Origin: Symbiodinium sp. CCMP2592
Lineage: Eukaryota > Sar > Dinophyceae > Suessiales > Symbiodiniaceae
Direction: 5' to 3'
DNA length: 64,000 bases
NCBI GenBank assembly: GCA_905221615.1
Contig: CAJNDT010003090.1
Span: forward strand, 62,001-126,000
The notes beneath the pieces were generated by a model. That model made no database searches. It was not told the origin of the DNA and saw only the letters and a program-made list of their open reading frames with translations. A program made the translations under genes and the position numbers. Positions 44,901 through 55,600 of this stretch are shown piece by piece (position 1 is the stretch's first letter; each line of letters opens with the position of its first letter).

Positions 44901-47900
44901 AGAGGGGATGTGCTGAAGCTCATGTTTGGGAGGGTCCAGCCCAGCATCTTCGCTTGTTTGCGGAGCTTGGGTTGCTCGGAACTCGTTTGATTCAGCGACG
45001 TTGCTGCAACACGAGAAGCACAAGGCTAAGATGTTTATTTGCCCCTGCTAAGGAGGAGCTGGTTTGTACCGAAACCCGCGGCGATGCCCGAACGGAGTTC
45101 TGAAAGCATTGAAACTGATTGTTCTCGTTATCCGTTATATCCGTCCCAGGAAAAAATTCAGGCCGGAGGCCATGCAGATCCTTCAAGGTAGGAGCCTTTG
45201 GAACAGGCCTCGGTGTCGTTGCACTGGACCCAGATGGCAATTCTCGCCAAGCACCCTAGTAGGTTGAGATTTTGGACTGTATTGCAGAGGGTGAGTTACC
45301 GCGAAAGGTAGTTCTGTGGAGCTTGCGGCAAGTGTCGTTTACCGATTCACTTCAGTGGAAGTGGCCAAGGTGAAAATCGTGTCCAGGGCCTCATCTGGGC
45401 CTTGCACAACGACACCACAGTTAAAGTGCGTGGACATGGGCTCCAAATTAGATCCTCTCCCAGCTTGCTCTTTGCCCTCCACCCTGCCCCTGCCGTGCCC
45501 GAGCTACCCACAGCATTTTGTTTTTTGCGTGGCCGAGTGCGCCGACGAAGCAGGTTTCACGTCTGATGCTTGAAACAGTTCGTTTGCGCGCAGATCCTCC
45601 AAAGTTTTTCGCATGGTCGACATGTCCCACACATAGCATCGCACCCGGCTCACAAACGATATGCTAGTCGCTTTCCACAGTCATCGGCAGTCGCGAACAA
45701 CAAGCCACACGCCGAGATAAAAGGCAATCAACTTCGGTGTCGAATCTGAAGTTCGCACCGTCCTGCCCCTAGCATGAGCTGTCCACTTCTTGCGAGAGGA
45801 GCGAATTGCCGAAACAGACGGGCAGTCCACAAAAGAGCGCCTGGGAACAAGAAGATTGCAGTCATTCACAGTCGAAAGGTCGTTCTCTTGAGCTGCATAG
45901 ACTCAAACTTCCCTACATCTTGAAGTCTTGGTTCCTTGTAGGCTTTTCCGGGAGGTGGGCAGGGCGACGCTGCTCATTGGAGGGCGCTGCAACAAACGGG
46001 CAAAACAGGGCACTCGATCGAACGTGCATCCTCATCTCGATTGAGCTGAAGAAGAAACGGGCAGAGGCCAGTGAGCAACTCGGAGACCCACAGGTTGAGC
46101 TCTCCAGCATCGCATCATATGACTTCGTGTTGCCATCTTGGACTGACGGGGCCGATGCTCAGGTGTCGTATCTGCTCTGGACCCTAATACTGGACCGAGA
46201 TGCATCTGAAACCAAAGCGCAAGTTACTGCTGGTGAGGAGGAGAGCATGTAAGCGCGAGGGTCCAGTGCAGTGCAGAAGGTCTGCGTTCTGCTTGAGACA
46301 TGTGGGCATTACTTCGACCGCGGGGCTGTGCCGAACCCAGAAAGTTTTGATGCTACGCTTCGCTAGACAGGCTGATCATGTTTTGATGGCTGCGGCACTA
46401 AGTCCAAGCAGAAGCTCGATCGCTTCTTGACGTTCTTCATACGCTATGTCCACAGCAAGGTGCACCGTAACGCCGCTTTGAAGCCAGGACTTGGCACCCA
46501 TGTTCTGCATACTAGGGCGAGCTGCCGCAGCGCTTCATGAACATGGTCTACGACACCTTGGAGAGGCTTAGGCCAGTGACCAGTCAAAGTGGGGATTTGC
46601 TGCAAAGACCCGACACTCAGGCCAAAGCTGACCTATCCAGAACTAAAGGCAGATGCGAACGAGGTGTGGCTGTGCTTGCATGTGGCCTTTGGCGGCTTCT
46701 CCAGTGTTGCCTGCGCGAGGCAGTGCTGCGACAACTTGACAAGGAGAAGGACGACGTCGATGTTGGAGGCTGCGTGTACGTAGGGCAGGGAAGGTCGTGT
46801 GCGCTTTAGTAGTGTAGACTCCAGGTGGAAATGCAGACGATCAGGATGACGATGAGGAGAACTCCGCAGCACATACTGGCATAGTCTGCAGGTTTGGAAA
46901 TGCCCCTTGAAGCGTGTCTTGCAGTTGAGTCGGCAGGATGAGGAGGATGAGAGCTCAGATGAGGACGAGAGCGAATCTGTTCCAGACTTAGATGCGTTTC
47001 AAGAAGCTGAGTATGAGCCTCGCAAGGAGAAACGGTTCATAGTTGCTCATGCCAAGCATGAAAGCAAAGAACATGCCGAGGACGACGGCGAGGAATCGTC
47101 TGAAGAGGCCTCGGTGGTGAGACTTCCCCGTCGCAGCAAGCCCATCATACAGCAGTATGGGCAAAGCTGCAATCTCTAGATTGCTGGTTGCGCTGGGCAG
47201 GAGTCTGAAGAGGAAGATGACAGCGAGTCTGATGATGACGAAGCTGAGCTGCAGCCTTACTCTGCATCCGAACCCCGGCTTTACTTTCTATCATGCTTAT
47301 GGACCGCGTGAGACGCCTGATGGTTGGAGGTACGACCGAGGAGATCATGAACAGCAGTGCGATTCCTTGTTGCCCCTGTCACGCCTCCGAAAGTAGGGCA
47401 CAACCTCGCACCTGAGGCATGCTGCCGAGGATGACTTTGACAAGGAGGTGCCTCGATGCACCGAAAATTACACGAACTGCAGGCGGCTAGTGTATTCAAC
47501 GCCAGGTTCAGCAAATGCTGATCGAGTCCTTAGAGAAGGAGAGGAATGCCCCTCGCGTACTGCCGGGCCCCTGGAGAGTTGCGGTGGCCGTATGTGGCCG
47601 TGGATTACCAAGTGGTTGAAGCAGGTCCGAGCTGCCGCCTCCGACAGTGATTGCAAGAAAAACCGAGCAGCTTGCGGAACAGACCTTGGATTCTCCAGAG
47701 CTGCCCAAGCTGTGAGTTTCTCGTGGCTGAGGAGTCGCCACTCGGTCAGTTCAGCCTCTTGCAGAAGCTCAGAGCTGAGACATGTGGGCTGAGACCTTGC
47801 AAAGTAGCCCTACAGCTGCTGATCTGAAGCGATCCCCGTCCCGACACTTCACGCCGTTTTCAGGAAGACAGGTGGCAAAATCTTGGCGAAGCAGCTGAGC

Positions 47901-48150
47901 ATCCCAGATGATTCGAAACTATTGAGAGTCGGTGGCTCATTTTTCTGGACCGAACGGTTTGGAGCCAGCTTGTGATGCCAGGCACGGCAAGAGACTGTGG
48001 AAGAAGCTTCGCGGGAGCGTGAAGATCTCAAGAGGCCCGCGATGAAGAGGCTGTTCGAACGGGCAAACATGGGTCCCTGCTGCAAAGGTTTGTCATGCAG
48101 TACGAGGAGACTGGAGCAGGCAGGGCTTGCAAAAGCCTCCGTGACATGAG
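38767..48150 (+). CDS. UPF2: UPF2, nonsense-mediated mRNA decay scaffold (multi-exon)
   Basis: UPF2 links UPF1 helicase to UPF3 and the exon junction complex in nonsense-mediated decay, in the cytoplasm and perinuclear region. The gene is recognised from more than a dozen ordered short exons that track the family from the end of the first MIF4G domain to the C-terminus. Key blocks are EQRKFYEDVVDLK|DIIPAVLL, FFHDFNTKANRQRL, LGRLHLLAPYSRMAAMM, KVVKYLCELCK, DDFNQQNAELCANLLQ, CGRYLLYKPE, DPLEQFVEHLIFDRL, LLKLARKLPW, VASLLSGLAKYRDAFVIDVI, GELYNYRLVDSVLVFDCLY, VCVLLETCGHYFDRG|SKQKLDRFLTFFIRY and an acidic linker. Introns include GC-AG and GA-AG types. The upstream limit is uncertain; the downstream limit is about 48.1-48.2 kb. 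The next recognised gene (SLC44) starts about 4 kb later on the same strand. Confidence 0.93.
39411..39603 (+). CDS. UPF2: UPF2 linker exons with GA-AG intron
   Basis: Exon 39411-39455 encodes DSEQRKFYEDVVDLK and exon 39536-39603 begins DIIPAVLL. Joining them gives the family's F-Y-E-x-x-x-D-L-K-x-x-x-P-A-I/V-L-L block with no gap. The intron 39456-39535 begins GAGCC and ends CGCAG. Acidic exons precede this (EEAPEEEEVLIFEADVY near 39319-39370), and KPEKPPEEKEKKDLSAA follows near 39690. Confidence 0.85.
39456..39535 (+). other. 80-nt GA-AG intron in UPF2
   Basis: The exon junction LK|DI is fixed by the conserved protein block. Donor GA and acceptor AG are flanked by AG|G on both sides. Confidence 0.75.
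40255..41016. mobile_element. MITE-like element with inverted subterminal 20-bp repeats
   Basis: On the left, CCCCACTTTACAACCAGAAT-type units repeat two to three times (40260-40314). On the right, the reverse complement repeats three to four times (40924-41016, GGATTCTGGTTGTAAAGTGG-type). Single decayed units occur inside (near 40370 and 40808). The centre is AT-rich and contains an 8-bp inverted repeat AACCTCAA/TTGAGGTT. No transposase is encoded. The structure lies within the UPF2 intron between the exons ending near 39870 and beginning 41484. Terminal duplications were not identified. Confidence 0.6.
41050..41253. repeat. Degenerate telomere-like (TTTAGGG)n array
   Basis: Repeated GGTTTAGGG, GGGGTTTAGGGG and variants run in two blocks (41050-41080 and 41150-41252) and end in a G-rich run (GGGGGGTGGGG). 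TTTAGGG is the telomere repeat of many dinoflagellates and plants. Here it is interstitial, inside the UPF2 intron, immediately right of the MITE-like structure. Confidence 0.85.
41484..42835 (+). CDS. UPF2: UPF2 second MIF4G domain exons
   Basis: The order of blocks matches the family. FFHDFNTKANRQRLA (41484-41532) is the T-K-A-N-R-K-K-L region, and LSTMADLGRLHLLAPYSRMA (41767-41835) is the R-L-D-L-L-P-F-Y-A-R helix. These are followed by KDIPQQLMSWLQHDLEQ (within 41883-41969), KVVKYLCELCK (42117-42150), FKICPPGVVLDVFK (about 42207-42250), LCDDFNQQNAELCANLLQ (about 42309-42365), SCGRYLLYKPET (about 42431-42467), MRTDNLLERMSKP (about 42560-42600) and LEIMLEDAFYQVKPP (about 42781-42832). Every exon is short and preceded by AG. 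This domain is structural in UPF2. Confidence 0.88.
42884..46577 (+). CDS. UPF2: UPF2 third MIF4G domain exons (UPF3-binding)
   Basis: The third MIF4G domain is the part that binds UPF3. Its segments here are PEGKRKQKKEK (about 42886), DPLEQFVEHLIFDRL (42960 on), DQLLKLARKLPWDG (43156 on), VASLLSGLAKYRDAFVIDVI with DSLLENIQ (43675-43758), LGMTVCPMRK with VKLVGELYNYRLVDSVLVF (43868-43999), VCVLLETCGHYFDRG (46280-46324), SKQKLDRFLTFFIRYVHSK (46403-46459) and GELPQRFMNMVYDTLERLRP (46516-46576). The signature G-E-L-Y-N-Y-R and the C-G-x-Y-F-D-R-G pair are intact. The 2.3-kb gap 44.0-46.28 kb should contain at least one exon (the R-I-R-L-V-C region) that was not found. Confidence 0.92.
46325..46402 (+). 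other. 78-nt GC-AG intron in UPF2
   Basis: Exons HYFDRG and SKQKLDRF are adjacent in the family. The intron begins GCTGTG and ends CACTAAG. Confidence 0.75.
46826..48150 (+). CDS. UPF2: UPF2 acidic linker and C-terminal UPF1-binding region
   Basis: Acidic segments follow the third MIF4G domain, as expected: ADDQDDDEENS (about 46829), RQDEEDESSDEDESESVPDL (about 46934-46993) and ESEEEDDSESDDDEAELQP (about 47202-47260). Then come EDDFDKE (about 47429), QMLIESLEKERNAPRVLPGP (about 47513-47570), KTGGKILAKQLSIPDDSKL (about 47865-47921), ARQETVEEASREREDLKR (about 47977-48032) and RFVMQYEETGAG (about 48087). This C-terminal part is the UPF1-binding region in other eukaryotes. The stop codon is probably within 48.09-48.20 kb but could not be fixed. 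Confidence 0.8.
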
Positions 48151-48199
48151 GACGAGGGTCACAGTCGTGTCACAGGTGATGCCTCAGGTTCCGTGATCC

Positions 48200-51100
48200 C
48201 CATTACGGCATGGCGCCCAGTTGAGCCCTGTGGTGTGGTGAGGGCCGCAGGTCCCATGTTGTTCAGATTTGCTTCGGCTGCTCGGTCCATCCAAGCGCCA
48301 TGCGAGCAAGCTGTAGGCTGCGGATATGCATCCACATTGGGAAAGTGCAAGGGCTGCATGGGTGCGAGAGCAGCTTTAAGCTGCTCACCTTAGCCAAAGC
48401 CGAAGCCAAAGCGTTATCTTGTGCAGCAGTGCTGAAGTGGAGCAACATGGCCAGCCATGGGCCACTGCTCCTCACGTGGGTTCCAAGCCGACTGTTGCGA
48501 CCGCAGATCTACGAATGACGGGAGCCCCTCGCGTGCAAATCAATAAGGTTTCACACAGAAATGCCAACGAAGCAGCGGCGATTCTTGCAGGCGCAAGACT
48601 GTCCCCGTTGGACGAAGCGGAGATGCAGGATCAGAAGGGGCAGCAGGAGCCGGGTTGCAGTGCGGTCCACTAGGCAAGGGACCTCCAGCATGCCACCTGC
48701 AGGATGACGCGCTTGGCGATGAACTTCCTAGAGAGCTTGCCGGTGCAGTTTTCGCAGCCACGTCTTCAAAGGTGCACTCATCACTCGATTCGTCGCAGAT
48801 TCGCGAGAGCACGACCCTCAGATCTCTCAAGTGGCTGTTTGCTTGGGGTTGCGTTGGCGGGATGTGCACGAGTGTAGTGACGGGGCATGCGGCTCCAGAG
48901 CCAAAGGCATCTCTAAGCTTGACGAGATGGAAGCAAAGATCAGGAAAAACGGGCTGGTGCAAACATTCGGCCAGGCTGGACGATGGAAGGTTCGTTCCCG
49001 GAAGCTCAATGCAGCTGGCCTGTTGAAGGTCTTGGAATCTCGACAAGAAGAGTTCTTCATTCCGCCGGGAGAGCCCTGGGAGATGTGTGCATCAGAAACA
49101 TGCGAAGGCGAAGGCTTGCCGCGGCTGCAAACCAGACCGAAAGTTGCAAGGACCTGAGCGAGACTTCGCTGCTTGACAGGTTGCGCAACTCCGCAAACTT
49201 CCACGTCACTCGAGCCAGAAGATGTCATCCCAAAGGCGAAGACTTTCCTGGCAGGTCCCTGACGACATGCTTTGCTTCAGCTATCCTTCAGTTTCTGTTT
49301 GGATAGGGTGGTCTTTCATGCTCTCCGATCTAGTCATTCTCATCCGTGGAAGATGAAGGAAAATTCCCTGTCTTTCCTGACGAGCCTTCACCGATTGCGC
49401 CCCCTGGTTTCAAATTCTGGCTTGGGGGAGGCTGGACTTGACAGCTGTGTGCCATTATGCCCGAAACAGACTACGGTACTGAGGATTGTCCCTCCGCCGC
49501 TGGAGGAAGACGTCGAGGAGGGTGCCAGACATTCCACTGCAAGCACGCCCAGGGCAAGTGAAGCCTTGACCGGCGCCGCTCCAGGCATCAGTCCGAAAGC
49601 AACTGTACAAACTCTACCATGGTTGCCTGCCATCTTCGTCTTCTTCCGCTCTCAGCTTCAGCTCTCCTCGAGACTCGGACTTGTCGGCATCATTACTCTT
49701 GCTGGTCAAGGTCTGATGCAACTTTCATGTTTTGGCTCAACAAAATCAACTGGGGATTTGGAGGTGTCGGCCAGGACGACATCATCGTGGCCAACGGAAG
49801 GCATGAGGGCAATATGCCCTTTGAAACCATATCTCTCACATCTGAGCCAGACCTGGCACAGTCTGATCGCATCTGTCCGGAGGGAGAAACTTGCCATCCG
49901 GATGTAGCTTCCCAGTAGATCCTTGCATACATTGCCGTCGCCAAGCCATTTGGGTGGACGAAATATGCGAATCCTGCTGTTCCTGACTTTGCCACAAGCT
50001 CACTTGATGTAGACACCTGCTCAGAGTTGATCCTTGAGCGAGGTACGGACAAGGGCTGGCAAGGGTGGCCGCAAAGGAGGCTCACGGTGGCGGGCTCAAC
50101 GGACAAAGTTTAAAGGAACCAGAGGGTTTTTTGGGGCACCGATATCTGATTAGGTCTCGTGATGGCGACTACCTCAAGGACGAAGCAAGGTGGAAGTCAC
50201 AAGCGTTTGCCACGGCCCACGGCGTGCAGGAAGAGCTGACTCCTGAAGAGTCCCGGGCAGAGCCGTCCGGCACCATGATGGGAGGCAGGAGATGCGCACA
50301 TTAAGGGTGCATGTGGGCATCTGCCTTCTTGTCTTTGTGCTGCCAAGTGTGCACTTGTGAGGGGGGATCCTTGTCCGCTACGCCAGCAAGGGCAAAGGGA
50401 AGGCACTTCGCTTGCCGAGTCGAATTCAGCTGAGACCATCTATGAATGTTCAGGCAAGCAGCCTGTCCCTCGGTTGTTGGCATGTGCTTGGCTCATTATA
50501 GGCTGTCGGTGCCTGCTTCCAGCCCAAACAATATCTTTCCATGATGTAGGAAGGCCATTTTCGCGAAGAAGCGTCGTGGGAAGCCAGAACAGGTAGGTCT
50601 CGACTGGTCTTCGCCAGCACGAGCGGATGACACGGTCCGCACACTCGAAGTACACTCCGCTGCAACAGAGGTCTGATCAAGGCATGCAGGCAACAGTGAT
50701 CGTGTTAGCGACAGAGAACTATCAGGCTCCGCCTCCTTAGGACTCGACGTGTGAGTGCATGGATCGGAGAGCAAAAACCGATTCAACGGGCGTCAAACAT
50801 GCGTAGCCGCTTTGATCTGATCAATAGACGGCTCGCACCACGTTGCAGCATGATGCAGTCTTCACGCATTGGCACCCGAGGCAAGGGTAAAAGTAAAGGC
50901 TCAGCACCGGTGCGGCTGGCGGCGCGCGGGGCTGAATCCACAAGCGTGTGCTGCATGCAGATCCTGCGGTTATGCGTAGCGGGTCTTGCATGGCCGGGTT
51001 CGACACACTGATTCCGACTGATTCCCAGCTCCTGCCAACCCGATAACTCATCAGGCGTGGTACACCAAGTGATGCACCAAAGCAAGAGCTGTTCTCGGCT

Positions 51101-52130
51101 TAGCTTCGGCAGACTGCTGATGCAATTTGCTCATGTTGGCATGCCGGTCAAGGTGAAGAAGTCGTCTGCGCAGTGTTCTGGAGCGGGCCGATGGCTTGGT
51201 GCGATATTGCATGCTTTCGCCCGCCAAAGTGCCTTCCATTGCGGGTGGGCGCAATTGTACAGCGGGCTCCTGTTCCAAAGCAGTTGCTTATGAAGGAGTG
51301 GCCATGGACTTTCTGAAGTGTCCTCTTGGCTCGAGTTGTGCATGGTACACGTCTTGCTGATTGCCACGACGCTTGAGCTGAGAGTACCTGCCCCAGCTCA
51401 ATCATCCCTGCACGTCTGTTCGTGTGAATGCTGGGCTCTTTGTGTGGTGCCATCCTCACTCAGCAGCCATGACCTGAGGTGATGCACATTCAGACCTGAA
51501 TTGAAGAAGTCGCGCCTGGCGCTGTCCATAAATGAGCAGACTCTGACGCTGACATGACTTCGGCGGCCTCTTGCAAAGAGCGCCACTGCAAATTTTGTCC
51601 GATTGCATCGGCCAGATCTATTCATGCTTGCACGGCCGGCACCAGACTCGTTTTGCCTCCAGAGGTCGTTTCCATAATGGCAAAGATACGAGGATTTCAG
51701 TAATTTGCTGGCCGGTTGTTTTTGTGGTAAACCTACATCCAATCGACCACGGTAGCTACAACTTGGAGGTGCCAAATGAAAGTGTCTCGTGAAGTTCCAT
51801 CCCGGTTATTGCCTGCAGCACAAGACAATACGTGCAAACTCGAATCGTTGCTTCTTTTCTCAGCTTTTCGGCTGTAGGTTATCACGATGTAGCTTCCGGT
51901 TCGGAGTTGCTGAATCAGGCACCCGCTACCCGCTGTCGGTGGTAGTGCTTGCATAGCCTCCTTAATTGAAGCCAAGTCTCAAGGAGGCCGAGGCAGACAG
52001 CCACCTCCATGTCCAATGAGGAAGGCAGGCTCTGTGACGGATGTTTTCTGCTCAATCCAGCTTGATGAGAAGGCAATGGCTCCACCGTGCCCCCAGCCGC
52101 ACAAAGAGATTGAACCATATCCGTCAGCTG
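48200..52130. other. Unassigned interval between UPF2 and SLC44
   Basis: Several + strand stretches look coding, for example LDEMEAKIRKNGLVQTFGQA and LLKVLESRQEEFFIPPGEPW (about 48926-49080) and SVEDEGKFPVFPDEPSPIAP (about 49338). No family was recognised. They may form an unknown gene of about 3 kb or 5' exons of the transporter. No repeats of note. Confidence 0.35.
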
Positions 52131-52350
52131 AAGTTACGGAGTTCAGGTCCATTTGGCCGCAGAAGAAGACGAGCTTGAGGGCGACAACTTCTTGGCAGCA
52201 TCCCCGTTGATGACCGCAGAAATGTGCAACATATCCTGCTTTCGTGTTCTATGACGTGTTGTCAAGGTGAAAGACCGTTCGTGCTTCAGTTGCGATCCGG
52301 ACCGTGTGTCAGCTTTACATTCAGCTGCAGCATGCTGCTTCGATTGCCAG

Positions 52351-52620
52351 CTTTGTCGTGACCGGAAAGCGAGGTGCACAGATTGTTGGTGCATTCTGGT
52401 CTTCCTCGCTGCACTAGCAGTTTTCGTGTTCGTGACATTCCTCGGCCTCCAGGCCAGTGTCATTGCAGAAAGAGGAGGCATGCACCGGAGTGGCAGCAGG
52501 ATGGGAATCCTCGGAAGCTGTATCTGCCGCGCGACTACAGCGGCAGCTACTGCGATGCAGATTCCAACTGGGGGACCGACTACAATCTGAGTCTTGGCCG
52601 GGGTTTAGCGCCATGGCCAC
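52351..52620 (+). CDS. SLC44 N-terminal TM1 and first loop exons
   Basis: Exon 52351-52452 (after a TGCCAG acceptor) encodes a basic stretch then one long hydrophobic helix ending FLGLQ. Exon 52500 onward encodes DGNPRKLYLPRDYSGSYCD. The intron 52453-52499 (47 nt) begins GCCAGT and ends GCAGCAG. The join GLQ|DGNP matches the family's G-F-x-N-G-D/N-P-x-x-L-x-Y-x-x-D-Y-x-G. Confidence 0.88.
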
Positions 52621-55600
52621 GCCATGAAAACTCGCACTCGCCTAGGCAGGGCTTCCCATTCCTCAGCTACACCATGAACGTCACGCGGCTCGGCACACCA
52701 GGCCAGCCGCAATTCGCCGTGGGCGCTTGGCAACTTCCGAGGTCTACGACAGATCTGGTCGTCAAAGAACTGTTGCTTGATTGAGTCAGTGGATTTCTTG
52801 AAGAGTTCCGGTCCTCATGTCAGAGGTGGTCACACTTGGCTGTCGGACTGGGACTTTTGGCGATGTCAGGATCTGTTCGTATGCAGCCCGCGATGCTTTG
52901 GTCGGTGGTTCTAGCCCACTGCTGACAAGCATGTCAGAGCAACAGGCGCCAGCTTGTTACCAGTAGCTTATGGAACTCCATGCGGTCCATGCGAGCAGTT
53001 GAGCCGTTCTACCTGCGTACTGAACAGTGGAGGCATATCTATGCCATTGCTGCCTTGCGCCTTGTGCCAAGTGCACCGGCAGCTACAAGACGGAGAAGCT
53101 ACAGAGTGGGGGCCTTCAGGTGGGCAGTTACTCAGCTCGCTTTATGTCCCCTGGCTAGTGCCTCTACCTGGCACGAATTTGGTGTTTCGTTTCCCGTTTT
53201 CCTGCAGTGAGCACGGTCCATTGGGGTTTGATTGCGTCCCCACCTAAAACGCCCAGCCGCAGTCCGGGTGTCTTGCCTCCGTCACTAGGCCATGCAGCAA
53301 AGAGTCGCTCTGCGACGGTACTACTGCCTCCCCAGCAACCGCAGCGCACTTCACACAAATTTTTGAGCACAAGAAGACAGATAAACGCACTTGCGACAAA
53401 GTTGGAAGTTTCACACGGCGTGGCAGTGCATGTGCTTTCACCGAAGTTGGTGCTTCCCAAAAGCAGCCTCCAGTCGAGTCTTTGGCAGACGTCACGGGAT
53501 CCACATTGTTCCGTCGTGATATCAAACGCGGGCCAAGCCACAGAGTTTCCGCGGAAGCATAAACGGCAAAATGTTCAACCCAGCTTATGGATTCCGAGGC
53601 CTGTCAATGGTTTCTGGAATGCAAATCCCATATCGCGCATGGATAAGAAGTTGCCCAAGCATTGCCAACTAATCCCGCGCACTCCGAGCGGATGTGCGGC
53701 GGCCTCCGTTCGTTATTTAGTGTATTTCTGTCTCAAATCTGCATTGTCGCCCGCGCGATGATGGAAGGCTCCACTCGGCATCTTGGAGTAGTCAGGTCGA
53801 GTTCGAAAAAGGAGGTTGATTTTGACAAGCATTTGATTCGATTAATCATTATTGCTGCTCCTGGTTGCCTGTTTATTCCGGTTGAAATTGCTTTATGCTT
53901 TCGTCTTACGCCATTTGTGGTTGTATCTTGTTACTTTTTGTGGCTTCCCGTTGATATTGCTTTCTGTTTCTTTTTTGCATACCGCCTATGCGTTCTGCGC
54001 CCTTTAGTGTTTGCTTTCGTTTGTTTGCCGGCTGCGCTTTCTATTGTGCTGTCGCTTTTGGCCTTCTGCCCTGGGCTTGTTGCTTTTCATGTCTCGTGTT
54101 TCTCAGCCTGCCTTCTGCTGAGTTCGTTGGCGGCATGCCTCCATCGTAATGTCGGATTCAAATTCTTCCGATGCCGACCAGCTGACCAACAGGGTGCTGC
54201 CGCGGCGTGTCTCAGACTCATACGGCAGAGTCGTCGTGGACCTTTGGGGGTTGAACGTAAGGGTGGTTTGAATCGGAAAATCCCTATCGCCAGAGCCGCC
54301 AAGATCGGATGAAATTCGGGAAAAGTTGTTCGGATCTCCTGCTAACGAAAACCGGGGCCGACATGTACTCCCGAACGACACCGAAGGCATGCTGCACGTG
54401 CCAACCCCCTGGGCCCTTGGGGCGACACATGAGGCAGCGCCTCGCGACAGGCTTTGTGTTGTCCAGGGCTTGGGGCCACGTGCATATCTTTGCACCACTA
54501 TCCTGGGTCAACACGGTAGCGGGAGAAAATGGGCTAATGCGGCGAGCATCTGTGCCACCACTGAACCTCGTGATGAGAACTTTGATCAGTGGTCCAATGC
54601 ATGATCCAACCCAACTCATGGCAATCAGACTGCTACAGTTGCTACAGCTTCTATGCGTCTTGCACTCTCAAGAACTTTGCTTTGAGGGCCACTGACCGAC
54701 CCATCGCTGAAACCCAGCGCTCAACTTGAGAACGCCGCCAACAGAAAAAAGCCATGGACTAGTAGTGCCCTGGGGGCAATTGCGCATGTGATGCAGTCGT
54801 GCTCGTGCTGGTACAGTTCTGTGCTCGGCAAACAGGGGACCATCTCTGGCAAGATGTCCGAGATCACCGGCCTGGGAGGGGACCTCTTCAGTTCTAGTGG
54901 CTCCAACGGCTTCTTGGCGGCATCTTCTCTTGCCCGAATAGCTGCAAGAGGGCACAAAGCAAAGAGGCGAGCTCTTTACGGAGATCTGGAGCGAGGCCAC
55001 GATGCAACTCGAAACAAAAAGAGGAACTGACGCGCGACATTTTGCCTGGTTGCTATGTGACCAAATTTGTGCTTATCATCTTCGCTTCTGGGAATTGGCT
55101 TTGCAGTTGCTCTGTCTCTATCTTTCTTATTCAAGGTACTTCCACATGGTCTGTCTTCCCGACTGTTCCACGAGTCTTGGACGGAATGAATTGGATCCGG
55201 AGCCCACAGCCTGGGGCTGGAAGAATGCAAATGTCGGAGTAGCTCAGCCACTGCATGTACTCGCCACACGCAGCGCATGCAAAGCGCACGCTGCAAAGTT
55301 CATGCAGCTGGAGCTCTGCAAGGCTTGAGTCGGCTGAAGCCTCAAGCACATGTCAGGAGTTTTGCCACACTGAACGGGACCAACACCGCGCGACGGTGGA
55401 CCTATGAAATGGCCACACGCTCAGTGGGTGGTAATGGGTAGTGTTGGGAGCTAGGAAGGCTCCTCAGCGACACCCTTCCAATGAGTTGCCACTTTGGGAT
55501 TGCTTGGGAGGGCTCTGTGTTTCCTTCATCCCTTGGCATCGCCAAGGCACCTGACGACCCTCTGGCGCCTTACTGGGCCATGCCCCTTGGACGTGTAGTT

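Noticed and set aside
53662..54312. A 216-residue hydrophobic frame that looks like a membrane protein
   Set aside because: It follows a pyrimidine-rich strand bias (T in second codon positions gives hydrophobic residues), matches no SLC44 block, and lies between recognised SLC44 exons.
55020..55140. Extra SLC44 membrane exon (LLGIGFAVALSLSFLF)
   Set aside because: Hydrophobic, but it competes for the same family position as the better exon at 57165, and two other frames are open here too.
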